From a virus, in the IMG/VR virus record IMGVR_UViG_3300025853_000040, positions 45,191-109,190 of that record: 64,000 nucleotides of DNA. The stretch is one strand, 5' to 3'. The notes under the pieces were generated by a model. That model was given only the letters and a program-made list of their open reading frames with translations, did not search any database and was not told the origin of the DNA. A program made the translations under genes and the position numbers. Below, piece after piece: positions 27,601 to 38,000 of this stretch. Within the stretch, counting starts at the first letter, position 1. Each line of letters begins with the position of its first letter.

Positions 27601-30462
27601 TCCGCCAACAGCTGTTGATGGTGTAATAGTTAAATCACCAGCAACAACATTGTTTTGTCTTATTTGCCAGTTAGTATTGCTGTTTGTTGATTGAAGGTTA
27701 ATAGCAGCAGCTCCATTCACAGAGGTGTCACCTAAATATAAATTATTTGAACCATCAAGATATAAACCACCAGTTCTAATATAAACCTTACCAGTGTTAT
27801 CTATTGTCATGCGATCATCAACACCTGCTGTTCCAAATCTCAAACAATTATTAATATTATTATAAACTATTCTGCCTGCATCTCTTAAATCTTCATCACC
27901 AAACCCTATAGTGGCATCAGATATAAGACCTGCTATTATACTAATGCGTGCCCCATCTCCAGAGGCTGTGTTATTTCTTAATATAAGCAAATCATCTGCT
28001 GCGTAAGAAGGGTCAGTTCCACCAGTTCCTTTTCTAATATTTAATAAAGCTTTTGGATCATCAGTGCCAATGCCAACAAGACCAGAACTAGTTATTCTCA
28101 TTCTTTCCGTCGTGTTCGTTCCAAAAATAATATTCTTTCCACTCGGAACAGATAACCCTAAATCCGTTAAACTGGCTCCGCTAATACTAGCTGCAGCGCC
28201 TCCAACATATGCAAAATCTGCGCCATCGCGCTTAAAACGAATATTCGAAGTGGCGGAGCCTGAAGAAGGACTATGTTCAATTCTGATTTCGGTGTTAGAA
28301 GCTTCAGAAGATCCCAATAGATGAAGAAGAGCTAATGGGCTATGATTACCTATTGCAACATATCCATCAGAATTTATAAACATTTTTTGTGTTAAGGTTA
28401 CATTGTTACCCGATGTTCCAGAGGGAGCTGATCTCCATTGGTGAGTTCCATTATATTGAATATAATCGCTTGCTGGAGCAGTATAAACATACTTGTTATT
28501 TCCATCACTCTGATTATAATACCAGTTTTGACCTATACCTATCTGACCAGAAACTCCTCCGTTGTTGGTAAAAATAGTTCCACCTAATCCACTACCTGCC
28601 CCTATCTCAATTACTCGCCATGAGGTAAGCCAATTTTCATTAGGAGTAACTCCTATTGCAATATTGCCGAGTTCATTAACTTGAAATCTATATAAGTTTT
28701 GAGTTGCATCATAAATACCTAAGAATTCATTACCTGATCCATCGCCACTAGCATATATAGACCAATTGTGATTATAAGAGCCACTACCCTCCATTCTTAT
28801 ACCTACATATCCATTTGTTGCGTCTTTTAAGTGTAGTATATTTTGAGAGTCTATTGTGTCAGTCCCTATTCCAACTTGATTCCAAAAATATATATCAGAT
28901 CCAGTAGTGCTCCATTGACTGGCTCCTCCAGCAAAAGGTGATCCGTTAATATAATAAGTTCCAGTTATATTAACATCACCAACTATATCTGTTCCATATG
29001 TTAGTGATGGAGATTTACCTATACCAACATGACCATTGCCAGAATTTATACGAAGAAAGGATGTTAATCCATCACCGCTTGCCACATTTAATAATGGATA
29101 TCCAGTGGCTGCACCAGATGGTTCTTGAATATACACAGTATATGGAGTAGCTGTTGTTGAGTTTTTAAATTTAGCTATATACTCCGTAGTTCCGGACGAT
29201 CTTTCAACATGAAAAGTAGCTTCTGGAACCTTAACGCCTACACCAACCCTGCCATTGTATCTTATCGTCATTCTGTCTGCGTAAGTGGTGTTAGCTCCCG
29301 TAACACCAGAAAAACGCAAGTCACCAAATCTATGATCATCAGATTCCCCAGTGGTTGTGGGTCCGGGAGTTACAACATTTATTCTCCAATAATCTTTATA
29401 TAAACCACCATAATCATCTATACCTCTATCACTACCCAAAGAAATCATTTCCCAAGCGGTGTTAGCTGCGATTTCCCTTGTTACTCTTAAATCACCATCA
29501 ACATCTAACTTACCTTGCAAGTTGGTAAATCTACCTATGCCAACATCACCAGCACAAGTTATTCTCATTTTTTCACTGTTCTGTATATTAAAACTGTAAA
29601 ACTGATTGGTTCCGTAATTGTCAAATCTAAACTCTTTAGTGTTGTGGTTATACTGGATTATGCCATTGTTTGAGGCAGATGCTTCAGCGTTCGCAAAAAA
29701 GATATTACCCGTAGAAGTTGTTCCAGATTTTATCGTCACCCCACCATTACCACTTGAAGCAACGACTAAATTGCGAGCGTCTGCAGAATATGAAGATGGC
29801 GAGGTCGTTCCTATGCCGACATTGCCATCATTAAGTATAACCATACGATTAGTAAATGCTCCACCTGTATTTGCGGAAAATGACCACCCAACTGCGTTTT
29901 CGTATTGTATTACACCTACACCACAAGCAGCGTTATCAATCACTCCAGTCGATGGGTGTCTGTTGTGAGATAGAGCAAAAAAATCATTTTCACCACCCAA
30001 ATACAAATGAGTAGTTGCTCCAGAATCCATTTTTATAAATTGTGATGTCCCACCGATGTGTAATCTTGTTTCGGGAACTGACGTGCCTATGCCGACTTGT
30101 CGATCCTCGTCGATAACCATAGCGGTGAATCGTGCGGCGCCTTTTTGGACGGCAAAATGCAACTCACCAACGGTGTTGGGATACACGCCAGTAGTAATAG
30201 CTTTTGCGCCTATAGCGGCTAAGGGGCCACCTGCACCCGTTTGAAAATTCAAGGTGACAAACTCGTTGTCAGCATTGCCATCCATAATATTGAGTGCATT
30301 TGGTCCGCCCAGACTTGTTTGAGTGTTTGGGCCAGCCACTGTTAAAGTGGCTGTTGGCTCGGACGTGCCTATGCCAACTTTGTTATTAACACAATCAATA
30401 GTTAGTGTGTTGTTATCAATATTTAAATTACCAATATCTATTAAATTTTTATACTTGGCCAT
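24649..30462 (-). CDS. Giant tail fibre, VGIGT-repeat type, cysteine-rich distal section
   Basis: At 1937 residues this is the largest protein in the window. Residues 1-31 are almost identical to the N-terminus of the 1895-residue fibre. The body repeats VGIGT-like words about every 60-120 residues. Between about 1330 and 1640 there are many Cys residues (for example GTICCAVSVKID, EPCCVCLAVSKS, LVTKCCAALQIM) where the same repeats elsewhere carry small residues; this is odd for a phage fibre. The end (about 1810-1937) repeats the YGRYTKIG-type domain (CGRYTKIGDTVFLAGY) seen in the sister fibre. It has no S74 end. The ribosome site is weak (AGAG). Confidence 0.9.
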   Translation of the reverse strand: MAKYKNLIDIGNLNIDNNTLTIDCVNNKVGIGTSEPTATLTVAGPNTQTSLGGPNALNIMDGNADNEFVTLNFQTGAGGPLAAIGAKAITTGVYPNTVGELHFAVQKGAARFTAMVIDEDRQVGIGTSVPETRLHIGGTSQFIKMDSGATTHLYLGGENDFFALSHNRHPSTGVIDNAACGVGVIQYENAVGWSFSANTGGAFTNRMVILNDGNVGIGTTSPSSYSADARNLVVASSGNGGVTIKSGTTSTGNIFFANAEASASNNGIIQYNHNTKEFRFDNYGTNQFYSFNIQNSEKMRITCAGDVGIGRFTNLQGKLDVDGDLRVTREIAANTAWEMISLGSDRGIDDYGGLYKDYWRINVVTPGPTTTGESDDHRFGDLRFSGVTGANTTYADRMTIRYNGRVGVGVKVPEATFHVERSSGTTEYIAKFKNSTTATPYTVYIQEPSGAATGYPLLNVASGDGLTSFLRINSGNGHVGIGKSPSLTYGTDIVGDVNITGTYYINGSPFAGGASQWSTTGSDIYFWNQVGIGTDTIDSQNILHLKDATNGYVGIRMEGSGSYNHNWSIYASGDGSGNEFLGIYDATQNLYRFQVNELGNIAIGVTPNENWLTSWRVIEIGAGSGLGGTIFTNNGGVSGQIGIGQNWYYNQSDGNNKYVYTAPASDYIQYNGTHQWRSAPSGTSGNNVTLTQKMFINSDGYVAIGNHSPLALLHLLGSSEASNTEIRIEHSPSSGSATSNIRFKRDGADFAYVGGAAASISGASLTDLGLSVPSGKNIIFGTNTTERMRITSSGLVGIGTDDPKALLNIRKGTGGTDPSYAADDLLILRNNTASGDGARISIIAGLISDATIGFGDEDLRDAGRIVYNNINNCLRFGTAGVDDRMTIDNTGKVYIRTGGLYLDGSNNLYLGDTSVNGAAAINLQSTNSNTNWQIRQNNVVAGDLTITPSTAVGGTTFTTPTMSFVDNRVGIGVNNPNSSYKLDISGDVNITGTYYANGSPIAGGGNPWSTSGSDIYYLNNISVGTSAASEGIRLCGRIVAGRSSNSSVATLWQSITSDNSASITNKSCQGSLLVASQNDAVSTDLQGLTQDQWTSIDFAGLCSVAGSHGGGFTGARIAVQYPCMAQDGSAVLNSDFVFLPTDTSNNFFEAMRIVGRNGSVGIGQDSPEVRLDVRKDETVNFAPNNDQRIRAQIVARNNNETAEDFSSISLVTGAGLQAEWSINNIYKSAYNGDLSFKTRAGGGNADWRERMRITNSGNIGIGIDSPTTENGKVLHVNADVADTQSRLHMTNIATGTADTDGFYITVLGNESGSASGQVHFQNHESNDMKFVFGSGGSAKCRFTINCDGHVGIGTPHVPNYMFSVYNDRDQTITKTAEICTYFGEPAGAGTGAVTAYCKTLELYSTYVCMPTGVIDDGYRVGLGVQSYINNSQFVGTLKDVWGVWARAGSNTTNPTGTICCAVSVKIDTLKGANTTINHQYGIYQSGDNSEAKNYFDNRVGIGNTEPCCVCLAVSKSNSNTNFTSGGHNVLQVANPDTTACNMASISFWDGDATNPFGSATITARFCRDNMATDLMFSTRDNTGSSQIRMRLDKFGSLLVGTNAVGLCTGSLVTKCCAALQIMNTSTSNATPGISVTRFCADAVGAYISLSKSRSNTIGTLSYPLSGDTIGVVSFDAACPTGNIIAPVAQIQSHAAANHSDGAGGGSLEFYTDQRGNGTGNLLQRMCIHDQGAVYFRDGGVASTHKVIIAGDQDLSTIADTPSPTGQPLVVARDTGTDVSIATGGNICINSGYGVVFGANGEVLDSYEEGSWTPTINGTITNPTVNYTTACGRYTKIGDTVFLAGYVFVTAGNLSGGAGNILIGNLPFNIKTLHDGAYQALPLGYARANGAAILADTSETHPRLQANLATQLELYGTNKTNWGGGLYEISFFGTLKTA

Positions 30463-30477
30463 ATTATTACTCTTATT

Positions 30478-33400
30478 CTATTGTGTTTGGTTTTCTAATT
30501 GTTCTACTCTATCGTTAAGTTCTTTTATTGCATTTATCATATACCAAAACAACTCATCATTATCTACAGACAACAAACCACTTGATTTTTCTGTTACTGC
30601 GTCTGGGAATATTTCTTGTAACTCTTGAGCTATAACACCTATTTGAATACCTTCTCTTTGTATCTTTTGTTGTTTAAACTCATCATCTATTTCATCTTCT
30701 AATCTATACTCAAAATTTCTTACTCTAATTTGACTTATTAACTCTATCCCTTGATAATTATCAACAATATTCTTTTTTAATCTTTCATCAGATGTAGTTG
30801 ACCAAGATGCAGAATTGTTTCCTTGATAAGCTCCGGAGCTAGGGGCCAAGAAAGAGGTCTGGCTGCCTTTACCAACAGCATAATCACCACCAATAACAAC
30901 TTGATAATTAGATGCAGCCGCATCTGGGCCTGCGCCGTAACCAATAAAAACATTACCAGTTCCTGTTTGCAATTCTGTATTTATCCCACTTACGCCACCA
31001 GATCCTTTCCCAATAAAAACACTATTGTCTGTATCTGTAACACCCAACGCCGCACCATCCGCAACAACAACATTACTAGTTGAACCTGTTGTTGAGTTAC
31101 CAAAATTATTTGGCCCTAATACAACATTATACAATCCCGTTGGATTAGAATTTAAATGACCAATAATACACACACCATTAGCATCAACCTTTAATCTATC
31201 AGTTCCTGCTATTTCTACAGTAAAAACGTTGGCACTGCGTGCGCCCCATGATTGACAATATATAGAACCAGACGACCCATATACACCCAGACTGTCAACA
31301 TGCGATCTATGAGCCACACGACCCCAATAAAAGCCATTCCCGGCAGAGTAATAACCAAATATCATTTCTGATCCATTAGGAAGACCCATAGAAGAAGGTC
31401 TTGCATCACTACTAAACAAACCATCGTTTGTGTATGTAGAGAAACCTGCACCCATACGTGATTCGCCAATATAAGAACAACTAGTTGCACAAAAAACAGG
31501 AGTTTTTACACACCCTTCAACACAAACGTTCATAGATCCAGTTCCAGCGTTACAGAAATAAAGAGTTTTTGTAGATGTAGTGTTAGGATGAAAAGATACA
31601 GTATCATTGTTAGGGAAACACCAGTAATACGTAGCTACACCGGGATCTTGGATAGCAAGAGGTATAGTAGCTGATGAAAAGAAACCTTGAGGCGCTGTAA
31701 CCTGTGTAGTTGCACATAAAATCGGGCCTTTAACAATAACACTTGCAGTAAAACAATTAGAGTTTACATAACAAAACATACAATAACCACCAGCATTAGT
31801 TCCACTAGAGGTTAACGTAACTAAATTATTATCCGGATTTACATCTATTTTATGGAAGTGATTATCAGCATTCCCACTATTGTGTCTTGTAAAACATGCT
31901 AACATTTCATTGCCTGTGCCTTCTTGACATAAAACAATTTGTTTTCCACAAAAACAAGATTGAGTTCCAATAGGTCCACATGCTCTAAAGTGTGCCGCAG
32001 TTGTGCATAAAACTGCTGGATTATTAGCAGTATCACCGGTGTATATTATAGAACAATTATTATCTGCATTAACCGATACTCTAAAACAAGTTGCAGTTTC
32101 ACTTCCCACATCAGTTTTGCAAGCATCCATATTAAGTAAAACTCTTGGGTGGCTCGCCGCCAACGTTCCTTCGCAAACACAAAGAGTTTTTGTTTTCACT
32201 ATAGTTGATCCACAAACTGTAGGTGATATTACACATCCATTATGACAAGCAATACCACCATGAGAGTTTAGACAATGAGTAATAGCTCCGGTGCTGTTTG
32301 AAAGTTTCATTACAGCACTATGGTTTGCTCCATTATTACCTACTGTAAATCTACTATCTCCATCTTGTGCATATATTCTTAAAGAATCTTCTGTTCCATC
32401 TGGATCTGCTGCATTATAAATCTCCACAGTTCCAGCATTAATAATTCTAAGCCTAAGACATGACATTTCATCATTTATTGTTCCCGAAGGAGCTGTATGA
32501 AACTCCATATTTCCAGCAAACATATTAATAGCGGCTGGCAAACCATTGCCAGTTGATGTTTCTGTAATAATCATTCTATTAGTCGCTGTTGTTGACTCAT
32601 CCGCTATTACATTATAACCTAGTATAGTTGATGATCCGGAATATCCACTTCCAATAAATGTTCTAGTTCCAACTCTAATATTTCTTGCGTTCCCACTTCC
32701 CATATCAAATAAGTAAACTGGTGCATTACTACCAAGGCCAACCTTACCATCACTAGTTATTCTCATTTTTTCAGTAAGGACTGCTGCATTCATAGTAAGA
32801 AATGCTAAATCACCGTAATGGGAATAGGCGACACTGTGGGTTATAGAATCAATAGCTGCATTAATCCGTGTTTGACTATCAAGTGCGACTTGGCTTGAAA
32901 AAGCCAGTTGAACTCTATTTCCCTCTGAACTGTTTGTGCAAGATTGGAGATTTAATAGTGTGCAGGTCGATCCAGCCGATCTAGCTATATGTAAGGGATA
33001 TGAAGGCGAGTCCGTGCCTATGCCAAAATTTTGGCCTGTATTAAACCATGTCGGACCTGTTGTTGCACCGATTGAAAATTTTTGTGTCCCATTCTGATAA
33101 CCTGCAATGAAACCATTTTCCTCATTACCACCAGAACCCTCTGCCCCCATAGCGATGAGATCATTCCCTGCATTGCTTTTAAGAATTAATCCACCCGAAT
33201 TAGAAGTAGATTGAGTAAATCGCGCCACTTCTTTACCGTTTGTATTAAACGTATGAACTCCAACATTGTTGATGGTGTGCGCTAATTCGTTGTTTGCGTA
33301 TTCCCATTCAATCGTCCCATGATACGTTCCATCGTTGCCCAACTTCAATGTGCCTGTTTGACCACCCACTTGCATAACGCCTGCGCTCGTGATGCGTGCC

Positions 33401-34932
33401 TTCTCACTACTACCAACTTGAAACGTAATAGGCTGTCCAGATGCGGAGTCTAAATTTAATGCTACGCCAGAATTAGCTTGCATTGTTAATGCTGACGATG
33501 TTCCAAACATTGCACCGCCACCGCTCCCACTAGCTTTTACGTCTACTCGTCCTACTGATGTTCCATTTACTGTAAGAGAAGTCTGGTTTGAAAAATTAAC
33601 TGGCGAGGACGCACCCAATCCCAAATTGCCCGCTGTGGTTAAATAAAGCCGACCTGTAACCCCCGTAACGTCCCACGCTACAAGCGAATCAGACTCTGCA
33701 CCTCTCAACTGCCACTGCCATTCTTGTGCATCGTTTTTCAATCGGAACACAGGGTTTCCGTTAGCTGCCGTATCTTCAACTTCAATAACTGCACCGTTGC
33801 CCGAACCTCTTACATGCAGAGTATGCTCTGGCGAGTCCGTGCCTATGCCAACATTACCACTTCCCTTTATTCTTAATAACTCTCCACCAGAATTACTAAA
33901 AGAAAAATCACCAGCACTTGAACCAACAAACATATCTAATCTTGTTCCGGGTGTAACCCCATTGCTTTGAGAGGTAAAATCATAATTATAATTGTTATCA
34001 CCAGTAATTCGTAACGGTATTTTATTAACAGGCCCAGTAACATCCATCTCTATTTCTAAACCTATTATATTATCATCATTGTCTACCTCTGAAGTGAATG
34101 ATCCATCACTATATAGTTTCATTATTCTACTTGTATAAGACCCACTTCCGTTCGTTCCAGAGGCAGTTACAGCAAAGTTTACAAGAGGATTTGCTTCATT
34201 TATACCCCAAGATGTTTTACCAACATAAAGTTTACTAGAAGAATTAAAATTACCACCTATATTTACATTACCAAAACTATCTAATGACATTTGACATATT
34301 GCACTTTGATTAGAGTCATTACCTCTAACTCCAAAAAACATTTTACCTCTTCCTGTTGTTCCTCCATCGGAATCACCCAACATAAAAATATTACCAACAA
34401 CAGTTCCAGTGCTACCTTCTTGCATCCAAGAAACACCACCTAAATCTTCATTATTTGATATGCCACTAGCATTTCTTATAGATAATCTTTCCCCAGATGT
34501 TGCGTTTACATTTAATCCAATAGTGTCAACAAAAACACAGTTTGACCAAGATGAACCATTATAATAATCTAAATTATACGAATCATCAGTTCCTATTCTA
34601 TTTTGCCACTTTCCTGTAGAGTTTGTGCAATCTCTTATAGTAAAAACACCATCACCTAAAGTATTACTTCTTATTTTATCTAATACAACCTCACCACCAT
34701 TATTATAAACAATACTAGTTCCGTCACCATCTGTGTCAAACTGACCAAAGGTCATAACAACACCATTTTGCAACAAATCACCACTAAAATTTATATCCCC
34801 AACAACATCTAAGTTAAATCCCGGATTACTTAACCCTATTCCCAAATTTCCAGAATTATAATAAATTGAAGTTCCATTTTGAGACCATAAAGAAGGAAAC
34901 TCTGTTAATGTTGATAAGCTATTTATTGCCAT
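30478..34932 (-). CDS. Tail fibre with S74 intramolecular chaperone end and a cysteine-rich section
   Basis: This 1484-residue fibre starts with its own N-terminus (MAINSLSTLTEFPSLWSQNG), then has VGIGTDSPEHTLHV and similar repeats. Residues about 880-1150 are rich in Cys (HGGIACHNGCVISPTVCGST, GTQSCFCGKQIVLCQ). Near 1300 a YNVVLGPNNFGNSTTG segment resembles the fold of other fibre tips. The last 104 residues are a peptidase-S74 chaperone: SDERLKKNI with the Ser-Lys dyad (Ser about 1381), then GVIAQELQEIFPDAV and a terminal coiled coil (ELNDRVEQLENQ). That domain helps the trimer fold and then cuts itself off just before the Ser. The middle part looks richer in GC than its surroundings. Confidence 0.92.
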   Translation of the reverse strand: MAINSLSTLTEFPSLWSQNGTSIYYNSGNLGIGLSNPGFNLDVVGDINFSGDLLQNGVVMTFGQFDTDGDGTSIVYNNGGEVVLDKIRSNTLGDGVFTIRDCTNSTGKWQNRIGTDDSYNLDYYNGSSWSNCVFVDTIGLNVNATSGERLSIRNASGISNNEDLGGVSWMQEGSTGTVVGNIFMLGDSDGGTTGRGKMFFGVRGNDSNQSAICQMSLDSFGNVNIGGNFNSSSKLYVGKTSWGINEANPLVNFAVTASGTNGSGSYTSRIMKLYSDGSFTSEVDNDDNIIGLEIEMDVTGPVNKIPLRITGDNNYNYDFTSQSNGVTPGTRLDMFVGSSAGDFSFSNSGGELLRIKGSGNVGIGTDSPEHTLHVRGSGNGAVIEVEDTAANGNPVFRLKNDAQEWQWQLRGAESDSLVAWDVTGVTGRLYLTTAGNLGLGASSPVNFSNQTSLTVNGTSVGRVDVKASGSGGGAMFGTSSALTMQANSGVALNLDSASGQPITFQVGSSEKARITSAGVMQVGGQTGTLKLGNDGTYHGTIEWEYANNELAHTINNVGVHTFNTNGKEVARFTQSTSNSGGLILKSNAGNDLIAMGAEGSGGNEENGFIAGYQNGTQKFSIGATTGPTWFNTGQNFGIGTDSPSYPLHIARSAGSTCTLLNLQSCTNSSEGNRVQLAFSSQVALDSQTRINAAIDSITHSVAYSHYGDLAFLTMNAAVLTEKMRITSDGKVGLGSNAPVYLFDMGSGNARNIRVGTRTFIGSGYSGSSTILGYNVIADESTTATNRMIITETSTGNGLPAAINMFAGNMEFHTAPSGTINDEMSCLRLRIINAGTVEIYNAADPDGTEDSLRIYAQDGDSRFTVGNNGANHSAVMKLSNSTGAITHCLNSHGGIACHNGCVISPTVCGSTIVKTKTLCVCEGTLAASHPRVLLNMDACKTDVGSETATCFRVSVNADNNCSIIYTGDTANNPAVLCTTAAHFRACGPIGTQSCFCGKQIVLCQEGTGNEMLACFTRHNSGNADNHFHKIDVNPDNNLVTLTSSGTNAGGYCMFCYVNSNCFTASVIVKGPILCATTQVTAPQGFFSSATIPLAIQDPGVATYYWCFPNNDTVSFHPNTTSTKTLYFCNAGTGSMNVCVEGCVKTPVFCATSCSYIGESRMGAGFSTYTNDGLFSSDARPSSMGLPNGSEMIFGYYSAGNGFYWGRVAHRSHVDSLGVYGSSGSIYCQSWGARSANVFTVEIAGTDRLKVDANGVCIIGHLNSNPTGLYNVVLGPNNFGNSTTGSTSNVVVADGAALGVTDTDNSVFIGKGSGGVSGINTELQTGTGNVFIGYGAGPDAAASNYQVVIGGDYAVGKGSQTSFLAPSSGAYQGNNSASWSTTSDERLKKNIVDNYQGIELISQIRVRNFEYRLEDEIDDEFKQQKIQREGIQIGVIAQELQEIFPDAVTEKSSGLLSVDNDELFWYMINAIKELNDRVEQLENQTQ

Positions 34933-34949
34933 TTTTTATATCCTTTTAT

Positions 34950-35012
34950 TTACATTAATCTTAATACTTGGGTATGAACATCACTAGTTTCGGCATTGCC
35001 TTGGTAAGCCAT
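34950..35012 (-). CDS. Very short possible gene (20 residues)
   Basis: A 20-codon frame (MAYQGNAETSDVHTQVLRLM) lies in the gap between two fibre genes. It has a good GGAG ribosome site 7 bases before the ATG. It could be a real leader peptide, a remnant of a fibre N-terminus, or chance. I do not recognise it. It stops 17 bases before the next fibre ATG. Confidence 0.3.
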   Translation of the reverse strand: MAYQGNAETSDVHTQVLRLM

Positions 35013-35024
35013 TGTCTATTCTCC

Positions 35025-38000
35025 TCATACCGATTCCAGTGCGGCTACTTTGGTTTCAAGGGTTTCTATTTTTGTGATTGCTTCTTGCAGTGCAGCTGTC
35101 AGCAACGGGATTAGCTTTGTCTCACCTAATCCCAAATATTCCTCATCGTCTGTTTTGTTAGTAACAACCACGGAATCACTGTAGTCAGTATCGGACAACA
35201 CCTCTTGCACTTCTTGCGCGATAAAACCAACGTCCGTTTTACCAACGTCTAAATTGTGTATTTCATGGGCCTTCCACTTGAACTGAACAGGATTGAGGCG
35301 CGAAACTAAATCAGTAGCGTTGGATAGCGTCTGCACATCCTCTTTGTATCGTCCGTCTGACGTAGCAATAGTTGCGTTGGTAGCAAAAATCTGAGAATTG
35401 ACTTGTAACTTGTAACTGCCATTCGACGATGTATAGCCGATTAAAAGATTGCCAGACGAGTCAAGACGCATTCTTTCAGCAGTTGTTCCACCACTTCTTG
35501 TGTCAAATCTAAGATAACCATTGCTACCATCTACTCTTTTACCATATATTGCAGCGTGTGCTGCAGCTTCAGACCAATTATTAGTTGTAGTGTGAAAAAA
35601 TATTCCGTGACCACCATCAACATCTGTAGAGCTATGCGCTAAAAGAATATTACCATCCTTAAGTGTTAGTAATGACGGAGGAGAAGTTACACCTATACCA
35701 ACATTACCATTATCCAACATAGTAAATTTTGTTAAGTCAGTTGAGTTTCTTATTTCTAAATTACCAGTAACAGCAGCTTTTTGAAATTTCCAAGCTTGAG
35801 ATCCGGCTGTAGTAAAATATAATATTGAAGCTTCGGTAGATATAGAATCAGCTTGCCAAACAGCCGATCCATTCGTAGAAACAGTCTTACCTACAATAGT
35901 GCCACTTCCAGAAATATGAAGTGAAGTATCTGGCACATCCGTTCCAATGCCAACATTGCCACTTGAACCGTCAAAGAAAGCAATAACCGATTGTTTACCG
36001 TTGCCGACTTTAAAATCACGGAAATAAGTTGTGCCGCCTTGGTATCCTTCATAGTTTACCCACAAGTTTCCGGTGTCGGTAGCTGTAGTGTAGTTTTCAA
36101 TTGAATTTCCCCTAAAAGCTATGTTAACTGTTTTTACCGCACCAGACCCCGGACCCGCTTCCAATCGAAAAAGTTCAGAAGTGCTTGTCGTGGTTGCGCC
36201 TGTATGGAGGTTAAACGAGAGGTAGTTACTTGCTTTTGTCGTAGAATTATTTGCCTCTATATAGTGATAACGAACATCCGTGCCAGTTCCGTCACCCCTG
36301 CCCAGATAAAATTTACCAGATTGTTCAAAACCGGGCATCACTCCTGCAAAAACCTCTCCCATCACCTGTAAAGGAAAGTTTGGAGAGGCCGTTCGTATAC
36401 CGAGCGACGTTGTTGGCGCATCCCAATTCATGGCAACGGCACCCGAGTTATCGTAAAAATTCACATCGCCGTTATACACTAACCGCAGTGAGGGCGTGTC
36501 GTTTTCATATCCCAAATTGTTCTGTCCTGCGTAGAGAAGCATATTTTGATAACCAACAGTGCCTTGAGACTTAACTTTTATACCTGCTCCATAATGGGGT
36601 GGTGTCCCTAACGCAATGCTTTCATCATTGCTACTAAAACGGATGCCGCCTACTAAATCATCCACGGCAATCAGTGTATCATCACGCTGTATTGTTATCT
36701 CTGGGCCAGAGGATGAATTCAACTCAAGAAGAGTCGTTGGCGAGTTCGTGCCTATGCCTAAATTAAAACCTGCGTTAATAAACGAGTCTTCATAGGTGCT
36801 AAACTGCATTTTATGAAGACCACCTGCGTTTCTAATATTTAAAGCTCCATCCCCATCGCCATTTATATAAGTCTCTTGGACAACATTACCAGCTGCATTT
36901 TCAATCTTCATTGTGTGTAATGAGTTATGTGCCGCTTGCACTGTAAGTGACGCTGTAGGTAAAGCTTGGTTTACGCCAAGACGGTCATTAACTGCGTCAA
37001 CATATAAAGTGTCTGTATCAATCGAAAGGTTGCCTGCACTAGTCAGCGTCATGAGTGTTGAGGGCGAAACATTAGCACCTGCTGATCCACTACCCACTGT
37101 CTGCCAGATATGTTCACCTTGATACTGGATATACTGAGATGCCGCATCTGCCTCTATTAGAGCGTATCCAGAGCTATTAATAAATAAGTTATTTGCGAGA
37201 GCAGTTGTAACGTGCGAATCGGCATAAAGAGCCGCACGACGATCTATCTGTAATGCTCTCTCGGTCGATCGCCACGCACTGGGCGTTACGTTCAACCCCA
37301 TGTTGCCAGATGCGTTGAGCGTTAGCCTACCAGCTCCAGCGGTAGCAAACACCATGTCGTTCGTTGCGTGATCGTAATCAATCTGGCCGTATGCATTATT
37401 GGTGGGCGATCCGAAATAAATTCGACCATTATTTGCTGCTGGAGTTAGAATTGACAGTCCTGCATCGCTCGCGTGCTCGATAACTAAATCGTCTGCCGAG
37501 CCATGGGCAGTAACTGACCCAGCCGAGCCAGTATGTATGTGCAGAGTGCCATCTGGCGAGGCTGTGCCTATGCCGAGTCGCGAGGACGATGCATCCCAGT
37601 AGAAAGCATCTGTAGCTGTGCCGATAAACCGTATATCGCCATTCTTATATATGCGTGCGCGTTCAGTTACTGCACTGCCGTCATTTGTATAAAACCTAAT
37701 CTCACCACCTGCTGAACCTGCGGTTTCTTGAGTCAAAAACATTTTGGCTTGTTCTGTTTTTGCCCCACCGCCATCCGAATATCCTTTGATCTGCAAACCT
37801 GCTGATGCTACGTCTAATTTTTGATAACCGTATACCTGCCCATCACCCTGTAATTCAACTTGTCCTGCAGTTCCACCCACCATCAAACCACTAACACCAC
37901 TGCCTGCCTCAACTTCAAGAGGGAAAGATGGGTCGGTCGTGCCAATGCCGACGCGCTGTGAGTTATCAATCGTGATTGCCGTGGTGTCGTTGGTGCCTAA

